From assembly GCA_037447655.1 (NCBI GenBank), contig JBBHKE010003279.1, positions 74,467-138,466 of the forward strand: DNA of 64,000 bases. The letters are read 5' to 3'. Source of the stretch: Zygnema cylindricum. Lineage: Eukaryota > Streptophyta > Zygnematophyceae > Zygnematales > Zygnemataceae. The notes below the pieces were generated by a model. That model saw nothing but the letters and a program-made list of their open reading frames with translations. It searched no databases and was not told where the DNA came from. Both the position numbers and the translations under genes were made by a program. Of this stretch, positions 1 to 8,858 are shown in pieces (position 1 is the stretch's first letter; every line of letters begins with the position of its first letter).

Positions 1-274
1 AGCTGCTTAACGTCTAGTAGGTTCCATGATCAAATCCTGGAGGTATCACATATACTTTTAGTAAATAAACCCCTAATTATAAATAAACTTATATTTATAT
101 CCCGTAAACCTCTGGATAGCCTAGGTAGCCATGGCTCTAGCTTCCTCTCCAATTTCTCAATGACTGCGACAAGTTTGAGAGTTGGAGAGAGAAGTTAGAG
201 GTAGACTGCCTCGGCTTCTTTCTATATTTCTATTCAGACCTAGAAAATACTTTAAAAGACCATTAATTTCTACA
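1..274 (-). repeat. Copia LTR fragment, family B, minus orientation
   Basis: This stretch matches the terminal part of the family-B LTRs at 15200-15475 and 18240-18515. Shared landmarks are the AGCCATGGCTCTAGCT segment, the GTTAGAGGYAGRCTGCCTC segment and the closing CAGACCTAGAAAATAC followed by a CA end. The LTR stops at 274, where transposase coding sequence begins. Only its end lies in the window, so it may be a solo LTR or the end of a longer element to the left. Family assignment rests on direct comparison inside this window. Confidence 0.75.
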
Positions 275-1007
275 GTGGGTAGAAAGGGTGGCGCTACTCA
301 AAGGGATAAGGGAGACTACTCTAACCTTATCTTCCGCGGGATTTGGAAAGAGAAGTGTGGCGGTAACGAAGGCGTTACCGGGAAGGGGAAGGAAAGAGTT
401 ACCATGGGTTGTCAAGGTTCACGAGGAACTAGTGGACGAATTCTTCAGATTCCAAAAGGCGGGATTGAAAATGTCGACTGTCATTTTGGGAAAAATGGCA
501 AATCACATCATCGCCAATATGAACAAGGAGGGTGCGCCAGAATTTACCGACAAGAATGGTGAAGAGATCAAGGCAAAAATCAGTCGGCGTTTGATTCAAC
601 GCTTTTTTGAAAAGCATAGCATCGTCGCCCGAGCTCAAAAGGGGAAACTACAACTAAGTCTGGAGATGGAGATATACAATGAAAGATCCGTGGCATATCA
701 CATAGGCGTACTTAAAAAGGGATTCCAATCGGGTAAGCTTCACATTTCCATTCCATTTCTTGTTTCTTGTCATATAAAGTTTTGTATTTTGTTTCCCCTT
801 TCATTGTACTTACTTGTGTTTTGTTTTTTTTTGCTTTTCTCTATTTTTATTGTGGATAATAGGTCTTTTTAACGAGGATTTGGTGGAGAACATGGACGAG
901 ACGCATTTGACAATAAATATGGACAACAAAAATACTTTAGGCTTTCGCGGAGACGAGGTTGTTAGATATGCGGACGTTGCGGGCGATGGAGAGTCAATGA
1001 CATTGAT
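275..1007 (+). pseudogene. Truncated pogo-like transposase (exons 2 and 3)
   Basis: This is the central part of a DDE transposase of the CENP-B/pogo (Tc1-mariner) type. Reading frame 276-732 aligns with the copy at 45614-46093, sharing SVAVTKALPGRGRKE and VRAQKGKLQ (here ARAQKGKLQ). A 130-bp intron (733-862, GTAAGC...ATAG) sits at the same place as in that copy. The next exon (863 on) carries NMDETH, which holds the first catalytic aspartate. Both ends are cut off by copia LTRs at 274 and 1008, so the N-terminal DNA-binding exon and the last two catalytic residues are missing. The surviving exons have no stop or frameshift, so this looks like a fairly young copy broken by LTR insertion. Confidence 0.85.
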
Positions 1008-1975
1008 TGTTGAAATTAAAGGTTTACTTAGGTATTTTCTATGTTACTTAATTGATCTAAGGAGGAGCAGGAAAAAGCAGAGGCAACCTACTTCTAACTT
1101 CTCTCTTTAGCCCCCCATACTTACCGTAGTCACTGAAGGCTGGAGAGGAAGCTAGAGCCATTGCCTTAGAGTTAGAAGGCAGCCTTTTGGTAAACTTACA
1201 AAAAAGGTTGACAGACCCAGGATTTGATCTTTCCTAGTATCGTTACCATGTAGCCTAGCACCTGTGTTAAAGTATATAGGGTACGATAACTACTTAAAGA
1301 CGTGGAAAGAGAGAAATTCATTTAACTGATGAATGGACCACAATCACATAGACAGAGTTAGATAGAATCTCATCGAAAAGTACTGCTTGTATTTTTAATG
1401 GCTATAAATTAAGGTCGATATCAATCAGACGGCGGAGGAAGAAGTCGGGATCACGAAATGAACGATTTAGCGGTTTGCAGTCACAGCCACACCGGGTGAC
1501 ACGTGCAACATGACATTAGATAGCGGCATCCACGGGATATACCATGGCGAACCTGGATATGGCAGGCGTTGTCTTCTAGGCCATGTCGTACAATAGCCGT
1601 ACAAAAAGTACTCCGGGCCAAGTACCTTTCTATACTGTAAAGTGAATTGATTAGTTCCGTACTTCAGTAGTAGAGGGATTAGAGAGGGGTTTAGGAATTA
1701 GGAAATTTAGAGAAAGCCGCCTCTCTCTCTCAGAGAGCTTCGTATAAAAGATCATCTTTGACCATTGATAATTAACTCCTCATGGGAGCAAATTCAACGA
1801 TTTTTTTTTTGTAACAGACTAAGGGGAGTCTGTTATTCTACGGGGTGAAGTTTAATCAGTCTGTATTCTGTCAAGGTGTCATTAATACTCATACAAAGAC
1901 AAAGGGATTGAAGCTATCCTAGGGGCTTCTAGTAAGCTGCCTACTCTGAGTACCAATAAAGGTCTCAGAGTTACA
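1008..1975 (+). repeat. Copia LTR, family B (LTR A)
   Basis: This 968-bp LTR starts TGTTGAAATT and ends TTACA, directly before an initiator-tRNA primer site at 1976. It aligns in pieces with the LTRs at 2042, 14337, 17377 and 59079: the CTTCTCTC..AGCCCCC block, the CTCTCTC..GTATAAAAGATC TATA-like block near 1745, and the AAGGGGAGTC-like block near 1830. It interrupts the transposase at 1007. It is probably the 5' LTR of an element that now keeps only 66 bp of internal sequence. Confidence 0.75.
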
Positions 1976-2041
1976 AGTTATGGGCCCACCCTCTAGGGTG
2001 CCCACCTCAATGGAACTAGGTTCATCTACTGGGAGAGTATG
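1976..2041 (+). other. Primer-binding site and gag stub of the LTR A element
   Basis: AGTTATGGGCCCACC (1976-1990) directly follows LTR A. It differs at one base from the 15-nt complement of the plant initiator tRNA-Met anticodon arm. The sequence after it still resembles the gag start of related elements (MGPPSRVP) but then loses frame. It is cut at 2041 by the start of a second LTR. Confidence 0.7.
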
Positions 2042-3042
2042 TGTTGAAATCACTAGATTTAGGGAAGGTATTTTCTAGGTCTTAATTAGGCAAAATAACT
2101 AAAAGTAAAAGCATAGGCAGCCTGCCTCCACCTTCTCTCTCTAGCCCCCATACTTGTTGTAGTCACTGAAAAAGAGAGAGGGCGGTGGAGCCATGGCTGC
2201 CTCAGCTCCATAGGCAGGACTAAAGAGTGACCTAAGTCACTCTCAACAAAAAAGTTGAGTTCGGAAGGACTCGAACCTCTGACCTGCAGAGCGAGGCGTA
2301 GCCGTCAGCTCTTACCGGTCTGTCGTAGTAGTCCGTTAGGATACATATGGTTTGATAGCTATTTAAACATTAGCTAGATCATTAATTTTTTCAACGGAAT
2401 AATTAATTAAGGATATAAAAACACCTTGAGTTTTTAGTGTGTACGAAACACATATACCGGACATTTGTTATTTTGGACGGCGAGCATTAAAAGCCGGTTT
2501 GGAACCGACGGTTCGCATCATCACCGGGATCGTGGAATAGCCGCTTTGGCGGTTTTTGGACGTAACATGACCTGTCAACACGTGCCAAGATATCATTAGG
2601 AAGCGAGAATCCCGGGGAGCATGAGAACAAGTCCGAAGGAGACAAACGTCCCCTCCATGGCCTTGTCGTACACCAAACCTACAAAAAGTACATCGGCCCT
2701 ACTACCTTTTTATACTATACAGTCTTTTGATTGGTTTGTACATCAGTAGATAGGAGTTGTGAGATGGGTTTAAGACTTAGAGGATTGAGGAGGTAGCCGC
2801 CTCTCTCCCAACAAGCTTGTATAAATATTGGCATCTTTGCCACTTGATAATTAATTTCCTAGTTGGGCGTTTTCAGTGGTTTTTTTTGCTAGGGACTCAG
2901 GGGAGTCCAGACTGCACAGGGGTGGAGTCAGATTGTATATTTGCCTGCTTGGGTAACAGTGATCCAAATAGAAAGAGGGCAAGCCAAAAGCTATCTAGAG
3001 GCTTCCTGAATTCAGTGATCCAATGGGGGACACAGAATTGCA
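2042..3042 (+). repeat. Copia LTR, family B (LTR B)
   Basis: This LTR of about 1.0 kb starts TGTTGAAATC and ends near CAGAATTGCA. It shares with LTR A and the 59079 LTR the block GCCGCCTCTCTCCC..GCTTGTATAAAT (TATA-like, about 2817) and the GGGACTCAGGGGAGTCCAG segment (about 2893). The sequence after it is a worn version of the usual primer site, followed by gag. It is the 5' LTR of the copia that hosts the insertion at 3353. The right edge is uncertain by a few bases. Confidence 0.7.
2252..2345 (-). other. tRNA-like segment inside LTR B
   Basis: On the minus strand this reads GGTAAGAGCTGACGG (A-box-like, D-arm-like) about 30 nt before GGTTCGAGTCC, which fits the pol III B-box consensus GGTTCGANTCC. 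The T stem can mostly pair, but no matching 5' acceptor strand is visible, so it is not called a functional tRNA gene. Other LTRs of the family carry weaker versions at the equivalent place, for example GATCAAATCCTGG near 30. It may be a tRNA-derived insertion absorbed into the LTR. Confidence 0.4.
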
Positions 3043-3352
3043 GTATGATGAAAGGAGCCCTAATGAGAAAAGATTTTAAAGAATAGTGAGTGGGCGAGTA
3101 AAGCGCCCATCCGGTCTTGCTATCCCTCCAAGGTTTGCAAGAAGCAAATTTTCTAGGAAACCAGATCCATCGCCATCAAAAGACTTAGAAGACGGAGAAG
3201 GCATCGTGATGGAAAAGGGGAAAGAAAAAGAAAAAACCACACCTATATCAACCACCTCTGTTTTCATGTCTTCTATTCCGAGAAATGAGAAGAATGACAT
3301 CCATACCAGGAACTAGAACAACGTGGCGGCCAAGCATTTTATCCTCCGTCAT
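3043..3352 (+). pseudogene. 5' half of a split copia gag (host of the 3353-8853 insertion)
   Basis: This is gag sequence of the element led by LTR B. It reads through a GRVKRPSG..IPPRF segment comparable to GQIRCPPPPGFGG of the copia at 59955, and ends in AKHFILRH. That segment continues in frame sense at 8859 (SQGLAGSHLHVEKASDLWDAL), matching AKHLILRYVSKS of the gag at 16642-17145. Target duplication GTCAT lies at 3348-3352 and again at 8854-8858. The open stretch also has internal stops, so this copy was decaying. Confidence 0.7.
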
Positions 3353-4041
3353 TGTTGAAGGTCATGGGCATTAAGACTCGGCTGTGATCCACTCCCACTA
3401 GGAGCCACACTTGCACCAGCAGGAGCAGGTGGAGCACTATGGCTAATAGGAGCACTTGCAATAGGAGCTGAGCCATTATCAGACATGTTAGCGGAAGCAA
3501 ACCCAAAGAGAAATGCCTAAAAGACTAGATCTATAGTGTAAGATATATAACTCCAAACGAAAGAGGTATTTCAACCAAACAAACATGTACTACAAGCAAA
3601 TTAGAGACAATAGAGCATAAAACACCTTAAACTGCACTTAGTGCTCTCATTTCCTTAATTCTTGTGTAGAATGGACATTCTGTATTGAAATGATCAATCG
3701 TAATTGAACTAAATACTCAAAAGATCTAAAAAACATCTAAAATATCTAGAAAACATCTAAACGTATGTACATGGTTCACCAGACACTGTACTAACAAAAA
3801 TCTAAGTGTTTGGACGAGAATTGTCCACTAACAATATCTATACCCTAAAAATCCGGTTGATTCTTATCACGTCTACATTCATTGGCGGCCCTACACACTA
3901 ATTAACTTAAAGATATCAATTCGTGTAGATACTACAAAAAATCCACACTAAATTTGGTCAATATTGAACAGTTGGTATTCCAAAAATATTCTAAGTCCTA
4001 GACTCAAATTTCTAAGACTTACTAAAGCTTACTTTTCAATA
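3353..4041 (-). repeat. 3' LTR of the family A copia
   Basis: This 689-bp direct repeat of 8165-8853 has the same length and, as far as I can read, the same sequence. Because the gag start lies in the LTR, this copy also contains an unused gag start region (the MSDNGSAPIAS coding segment). The polypurine tract sits immediately beyond its inner edge. Confidence 0.95.
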
Positions 4042-4052
4042 CTCCCCTTAAG
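4042..4052 (-). other. Polypurine tract of the family A copia
   Basis: On the minus strand the sequence just inside the 3' LTR reads TTAAGGGGAG. The same tract precedes the TATTGAAAAG LTR start at 63904, and AATAAGGGGAG precedes the family-B 3' LTR at 15476. Position and base content fit the plus-strand primer of reverse transcription. Confidence 0.8.
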
Positions 4053-4063
4053 CTTTAGAAGGC

Positions 4064-4696
4064 TTACTCACTTAGACCACATGCTTTTCTGCAGTACTCC
4101 AATTTAGGAGCGGGAAGGGCTTTTGTCAACATGTCCGCAACCATTTTCTCATCAGGCAAATAACAAAGTTTTACCACCTTTGCAAAGACTGTCTCACGTA
4201 CCAAATGTAGCCGAATGTCCATATGTTTACTCTTAAAATGGTGACTTGGGTTTGTAGCCACAGAAATGGCTGCTTGATTGTCGCACCACATTATTTGTGT
4301 CTCGTGTTGCGTAAAACCCAATTCTTGAAGAAATGCCTTAATCCATAGCAACTCTTTCAAGGCTGCGCTCGCAGCCATGTATTCGGCTTCCATAGTAGAT
4401 TGAGCCGTGACTTTTTGAAGTTTACTACTCCAACTACAAGTTCCACTTCCAATCTGAATGACATACCCAGTCGTAGACTTCCTACTAGGCACATCACCAT
4501 AGCTAGCATCACTCCAAGTATTAATACTAACCTTGTCCCCTCCCAAAGTAAGCCAAAGATTTCTAGTCCCAACAAGATATCTTAAGACCCTTTTTGCTGC
4601 CTCCCAATCTCTCTTTCGTGGATTTTGTAGACTTCTACTCAACACATCAACAGCTGCAGATATATCAGGCCTAATGCAATTCATGAAGTAAATCAA
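4064..4696 (-). CDS. Copia RNase H and C-terminal pol, separate frame
   Basis: This 210-codon frame continues pol after a single-base break near 4715. It has the RNase H signatures TWSDASYGD, STMEAEY and WCDNQAA, and the copia-typical HFKSKHMDIR and ADMLTKALP near the end. It should be the C-terminal part of the pol polyprotein, removing RNA from the RNA/DNA hybrid. The sister copy at 63210-63240 keeps the uninterrupted frame through the same place (SQVPYKQVVGS), which shows one base is missing here. Confidence 0.9.
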   Translation of the reverse strand: MIYFMNCIRPDISAAVDVLSRSLQNPRKRDWEAAKRVLRYLVGTRNLWLTLGGDKVSINTWSDASYGDVPSRKSTTGYVIQIGSGTCSWSSKLQKVTAQSTMEAEYMAASAALKELLWIKAFLQELGFTQHETQIMWCDNQAAISVATNPSHHFKSKHMDIRLHLVRETVFAKVVKLCYLPDEKMVADMLTKALPAPKLEYCRKACGLSE

Positions 4697-4704
4697 ACTT
4701 CCTA

Positions 4705-7700
4705 CTACTTGCTGTAGGGTACTTGGGACATAAATTTTTGCTCTTCTGCACTGAGTTCCTCATCTATTACGACTCCAAACTCATGCTCCATTCCTTCAAG
4801 TTTTTGCTTATACTCCATAGGAGTTGCACAACCTTTGGCATCAGCCAAGCCAAATTTTTCCAACATGTTTCCTATCGCTTCTTTTTGAGTTAGTCTAATT
4901 ATTTTCTTTTCTCTATCTCTTTCAACTTGTATTCCAAGGATATATTTTGCCTCACCCAAATCTTTCATTTCAAATTTTGAATTAAGAGCCTGTTTTACCC
5001 TAGCAATTCCCTCTTTGTTCCTACTAATTAGCAGCAAATCATCAACATACACGGCAATGAATATCACCTCATCAGGATTATCACCACACATCACATATAC
5101 TGAATGATCTGAGCTAATTCTAGTAAACCCTAATCCTGTCAAGAACTCATCTAATTTTCGGTTCCACTGCCTAGGGGCCTGTTTTAGGCCATACAATGAT
5201 TTTAAAAGTCTGCACACAAGATTTTCTTTTCCTACTTCCTCATAACCCTCAGGCTGCTTCATATAAATGACCTCATCTAAATCACCATGCAAAAAGGCAG
5301 TTTTGACATCCATTTGGTGGATGTCAAAATCCTCTATAGCAGCTAATGTAAGTAAGATGCGGACAGATGGAAACCTTACAACTGGTGAAAATGTTTCTTC
5401 ATAATCTATCCCCTCCTTTTGATTATATCCCTTAGCAACCAAGCGAGCCTTATACCTGTCTATGGTATTATCTGGGTTCAATTTTAACTTAAACACCCAT
5501 TTACTTCCAATAGCCTTTCTTCCTGGAGGAAGTTCCACCAGATCCCAAGTTTGGGCCTCCATGATGGACTTCATTTCCTCATTGACGGCTTCCACCCAAT
5601 GTTCCCTTTCATTACTCGAAAAAGCTTCTTTCAATGTTAAAGGCTCTTCTATGTGTGCAGAATGAGCAAAGGCTGCATTTTCTCCCCTGAGTCGTGCACT
5701 TCGCCTCACTCCACCTGGAAATTCTGTCGCTGGTATAGATGGTTGGGTCCTCCTCCTTGATACATGTGATTCTTCTTGTGATTCAGTTTCAGCTTGAGGT
5801 AGAGGAGATTCTACAACTCTTTCGGGCATAACACTTCCTGTTTCTGGTGGAGAAGATGATTCCAAGTCATTTTGACTTAAACTAGATGCATTTTCTACAT
5901 TTTTCTTGAAAAATAAAGGATTTTCCTCTAAAAAGATATAATCAACACTTTTATCTTTCTTTTCATTGCTACATTGACTAAATACATCTACTCCTCTTCC
6001 CTCATCCTTCACTATGATGTTTCTGGCTACCACAACTCTATTTCTCTTAATGTCATATACTTTATAACCCTTGGCATGATCATCATACCCTAAAAATATA
6101 CCTGGTATGCCTTTTGGCTCTAATTTCCATTTTTGTGGATCATTATCTAGCAAAAATACCTTACTTCCAAACACTTTGAAGTGACTTACATCTGGTTTGT
6201 GTCCTGTCCACATTTCATAAGGAGTTTTATCTTTTATTGCCCTTGTTTCTAGCCTATTTCTCACATAAGCTGCACAATGCATAGCCTCTGCCCAAAATTT
6301 GTAATCTATGTCCATATCAGCCATCATTGTCCTAGCACACTCTGATATGGTCCTATTCATCCTTTCTGAAACACCGTTTTGTTCCGGAGAATAAGGAACG
6401 GTTAGTTGACGTGAGATTCCATGCAATTTTAGGAATTCTGCAAACTCATTAGAAATGTACTCCCCTCCATTATCAGATCTGAATCCCGCTATCTTTCTCT
6501 CATGTAGATTCTCAACCCAAGCCTTATACTCTTTAAATTTTGAAAAAACTTCATCCTTACTTCTCAAAAAATAAACTGTAGTAAATCTACTATAGTCATC
6601 AGTAAAGGTAAGCATAAACTTAGCACCTCCCACAGATGGATACCTAGATGGCCCCCATACATCTGAATAAATTAGTTCTAGCACCCTGCTACTTCTATGA
6701 TCAGTTTGCGAAGGGAAAGGCAACTTATGAATTTTTCCCATTGCACAACCATCACATACATTTGATGCTGGTTTTTGACTAATTTTTACACCTTCCACCA
6801 TTTTTTGATTTACCATCTTTTCTAATCTATCATAATTCACATGTCCTAAACGTTTATGCCATAAATCACAATCACTGATTACACTTGAGTACATAACATC
6901 ATTGTCATTATCATTTGCAAGACTCAACCGATACAAATTGTTTCCTCCAGCAAATCCTTCTGCAACTATTTTCCCATTCTTACTCACTGTTTTCTTTCCA
7001 TTCTCAGATATAGTTTTAAAACCTTTCTTTTCTACCACTGACGTAGAGAAAAAGTTTCTTTTAAAAGCTGGGACATGCAACACATCTTCCAAAACCCTTT
7101 TCACAGGTTTTCCCTCTACGTTCAACATAAGTGACACCCTCCCCTTTGCTTTTGACTCAACAAAGGTATCATCACTAAAATAAATTTTGATGGGTGAAAT
7201 AGATTGAATACTCTCATATAGATGGCGATTGCGGCACATGTGGGCAGATGCACCGGAGTCCATTATCCATTCGTCTTCCTCCACGCCTTCCGTTGCTTGT
7301 GCCATCGCAAAGTATTTCTTTTCGCTGTTGATAGGATAGCTGCTCACATCCTCCTCCTTTAGTTCGTTGAATAGAGAAGTTGGCCGTCCACCAGATTGAG
7401 AAGGAACCCGGCTTTCGTCCCAACCAGAGCGAAAATTTCCTGTAGCTTTCGCTCTCTTGTAGGCATTACACAATCTGAAAACATGGCCTTTTTCATCACA
7501 ATAATAGCATGTCAAAGGTGTCCTTCTAGGACCACTACCTCTGCCACTGCCATTGCCAATCTTAGAGTCTGAAAACTGGTTAGCTAGTGCCTGAACAGAC
7601 TTACTACTACCTCTTTGTGACATTTGGTTAGCTTCTTCACTCAAAATAAGTTGAATTGCTAATGCTATGTTCCATTGACGCTGTGGAATAGCCCTAAGCC

Positions 7701-7950
7701 TATCCATGGCTCCCTTATATTCATCGGGCAAAGTTCTCATCAACAACATAGCCTGCTGAGGTGGTGAAAAGTCCCCACCTGCACTAGTACTCTGAAGAAA
7801 CAACCTTTTCATAGCATGACAATGATCTGACATACTACCTCCAGAATACTTAAATTCAAAAATCTGAGTGGCTATGTTTGTCTGGACGGTAACATCTAGC
7901 TGAACATACATAGCACGTACACTAAACCAAACATCAGATGCTTTCTTCAT
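4705..7950 (-). CDS. Copia gag C-terminus, protease, integrase and reverse transcriptase
   Basis: This 1081-codon frame has: gag C-terminal part with a CCHC knuckle at about residues 148-161 (CYYC..H..C); aspartic protease at about 228-238 (WIMDSGASAHM); GAG-pre-integrase WHKRLGH with a zinc CDGC; integrase core with SDVWG, SDNGGEY and PEQNGVSER supplying the D, D, E residues; and RT with KWVFKLKLN, MDVKTAFLHGDL, SLYGLKQAPRQW and the active-site YVDD. The order PR-INT-RT-RH defines Ty1/copia. The listed start is only the first methionine after a frame break, and the true gag start is at 8298. All catalytic motifs seen are intact. The product is expected in cytoplasmic virus-like particles. 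Confidence 0.95.
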   Translation of the reverse strand: MKKASDVWFSVRAMYVQLDVTVQTNIATQIFEFKYSGGSMSDHCHAMKRLFLQSTSAGGDFSPPQQAMLLMRTLPDEYKGAMDRLRAIPQRQWNIALAIQLILSEEANQMSQRGSSKSVQALANQFSDSKIGNGSGRGSGPRRTPLTCYYCDEKGHVFRLCNAYKRAKATGNFRSGWDESRVPSQSGGRPTSLFNELKEEDVSSYPINSEKKYFAMAQATEGVEEDEWIMDSGASAHMCRNRHLYESIQSISPIKIYFSDDTFVESKAKGRVSLMLNVEGKPVKRVLEDVLHVPAFKRNFFSTSVVEKKGFKTISENGKKTVSKNGKIVAEGFAGGNNLYRLSLANDNDNDVMYSSVISDCDLWHKRLGHVNYDRLEKMVNQKMVEGVKISQKPASNVCDGCAMGKIHKLPFPSQTDHRSSRVLELIYSDVWGPSRYPSVGGAKFMLTFTDDYSRFTTVYFLRSKDEVFSKFKEYKAWVENLHERKIAGFRSDNGGEYISNEFAEFLKLHGISRQLTVPYSPEQNGVSERMNRTISECARTMMADMDIDYKFWAEAMHCAAYVRNRLETRAIKDKTPYEMWTGHKPDVSHFKVFGSKVFLLDNDPQKWKLEPKGIPGIFLGYDDHAKGYKVYDIKRNRVVVARNIIVKDEGRGVDVFSQCSNEKKDKSVDYIFLEENPLFFKKNVENASSLSQNDLESSSPPETGSVMPERVVESPLPQAETESQEESHVSRRRTQPSIPATEFPGGVRRSARLRGENAAFAHSAHIEEPLTLKEAFSSNEREHWVEAVNEEMKSIMEAQTWDLVELPPGRKAIGSKWVFKLKLNPDNTIDRYKARLVAKGYNQKEGIDYEETFSPVVRFPSVRILLTLAAIEDFDIHQMDVKTAFLHGDLDEVIYMKQPEGYEEVGKENLVCRLLKSLYGLKQAPRQWNRKLDEFLTGLGFTRISSDHSVYVMCGDNPDEVIFIAVYVDDLLLISRNKEGIARVKQALNSKFEMKDLGEAKYILGIQVERDREKKIIRLTQKEAIGNMLEKFGLADAKGCATPMEYKQKLEGMEHEFGVVIDEELSAEEQKFMSQVPYSK

Positions 7951-8298
7951 CCAAGATACGACATTAGCAAATCTTTGTCATAGACTGCTTCAAGACGTTG
8001 AGGCAATGGAGATTATTCTTTCTCCAATCCGGCGCAGTCACATTCGCTGATCCTTCCACAATGGATGACAAGTCCCTCTCCTCGAAATATGAGCTCAACA
8101 TATCTTCCAGTATAAGTAGTCAGTTCCGTCAAAAATAGGCAATTTGGGCGGTGGGCCCATAACCTGTTGAAGGTCATGGGCATTAAGACTCGGCTGTGAT
8201 CCACTCCCACTAGGAGCCACACTTGCACCAGCAGGAGCAGGTGGAGCACTATGGCTAATAGGAGCACTTGCAATAGGAGCTGAGCCATTATCAGACAT
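7951..8298 (-). pseudogene. N-terminal gag of the family A copia, two frame breaks
   Basis: Gag begins with ATG at 8296-8298, inside the 5' LTR. It runs through the primer site (VMGPP) into IFDGTDYLYWK. The frame then shifts near 8110 to LSSYFEERDLSSIVEG, and again near 7980 to join the long pol frame (ANVVSWMKKASD). The N-terminus is rich in Ala, Pro, Ser and Gly. Related gag proteins at 17142-17420 and 59955 share the VMGPPSKVPIF-type start, which supports this start codon. Confidence 0.75.
8150..8164 (-). other. Primer-binding site for an internal initiator tRNA-Met fragment
   Basis: On the minus strand GGTTATGGGCCCACC follows the LTR end CAACA with no gap. It is the exact complement of GGTGGGCCCATAACC, the anticodon-arm segment of plant initiator tRNA-Met as I know it. 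The usual copia site for this tRNA's 3' end would begin TGGTATCAGAGC and is absent. Drosophila copia and yeast Ty5 are known to use such half-tRNA primers. Confidence 0.85.
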
Positions 8299-8853
8299 GT
8301 TAGCGGAAGCAAACCCAAAGAGAAATGCCTAAAAGACTAGATCTATAGTGTAAGATATATAACTCCAAACGAAAGAGGTATTTCAACCAAACAAACATGT
8401 ACTACAAGCAAATTAGAGACAATAGAGCATAAAACACCTTAAACTGCACTTAGTGCTCTCATTTCCTTAATTCTTGTGTAGAATGGACATTCTGTATTGA
8501 AATGATCAATCGTAATTGAACTAAATACTCAAAAGATCTAAAAAACATCTAAAATATCTAGAAAACATCTAAACGTATGTACATGGTTCACCAGACACTG
8601 TACTAACAAAAATCTAAGTGTTTGGACGAGAATTGTCCACTAACAATATCTATACCCTAAAAATCCGGTTGATTCTTATCACGTCTACATTCATTGGCGG
8701 CCCTACACACTAATTAACTTAAAGATATCAATTCGTGTAGATACTACAAAAAATCCACACTAAATTTGGTCAATATTGAACAGTTGGTATTCCAAAAATA
8801 TTCTAAGTCCTAGACTCAAATTTCTAAGACTTACTAAAGCTTACTTTTCAATA
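8165..8853 (-). repeat. 5' LTR of the family A copia
   Basis: This 689-bp LTR is the partner of 3353-4041. It holds the gag start codon at 8298 and the first 40 or so gag codons. It ends on the element strand at the primer site and is flanked outside by target duplication GTCAT (8854-8858). Confidence 0.95.
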
Positions 8854-8858
8854 GTCAT

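Larger units (their letters stand above)
3353..8853 (-). mobile_element. Nearly intact Ty1/copia retrotransposon, family A (5.5 kb)
   Basis: This is a complete 5501-bp LTR element on the minus strand, flanked by GTCAT (3348-3352 and 8854-8858). The LTRs are 3353-4041 and 8165-8853, each 689 bp; I found no difference between them by eye. The LTR starts TATTGAAAAG and ends CAACA on the element strand, so it lacks the usual TG start. A purine tract (AAGGGGAG) precedes the 3' LTR and a 15-nt primer site follows the 5' LTR. Internal order is gag, protease, integrase, RT, RNase H, as in copia. It is inserted in the gag of another copia. Three single-base frame breaks (about 8110, 7980 and 4715) prevent one continuous polyprotein. 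Identical LTRs point to very recent insertion, or to indel errors in the assembly. Confidence 0.95.

Noticed and set aside
2252-2345. Functional tRNA gene
   Set aside because: B-box is perfect but there is no matching 5' acceptor strand and the anticodon arm does not fold cleanly.
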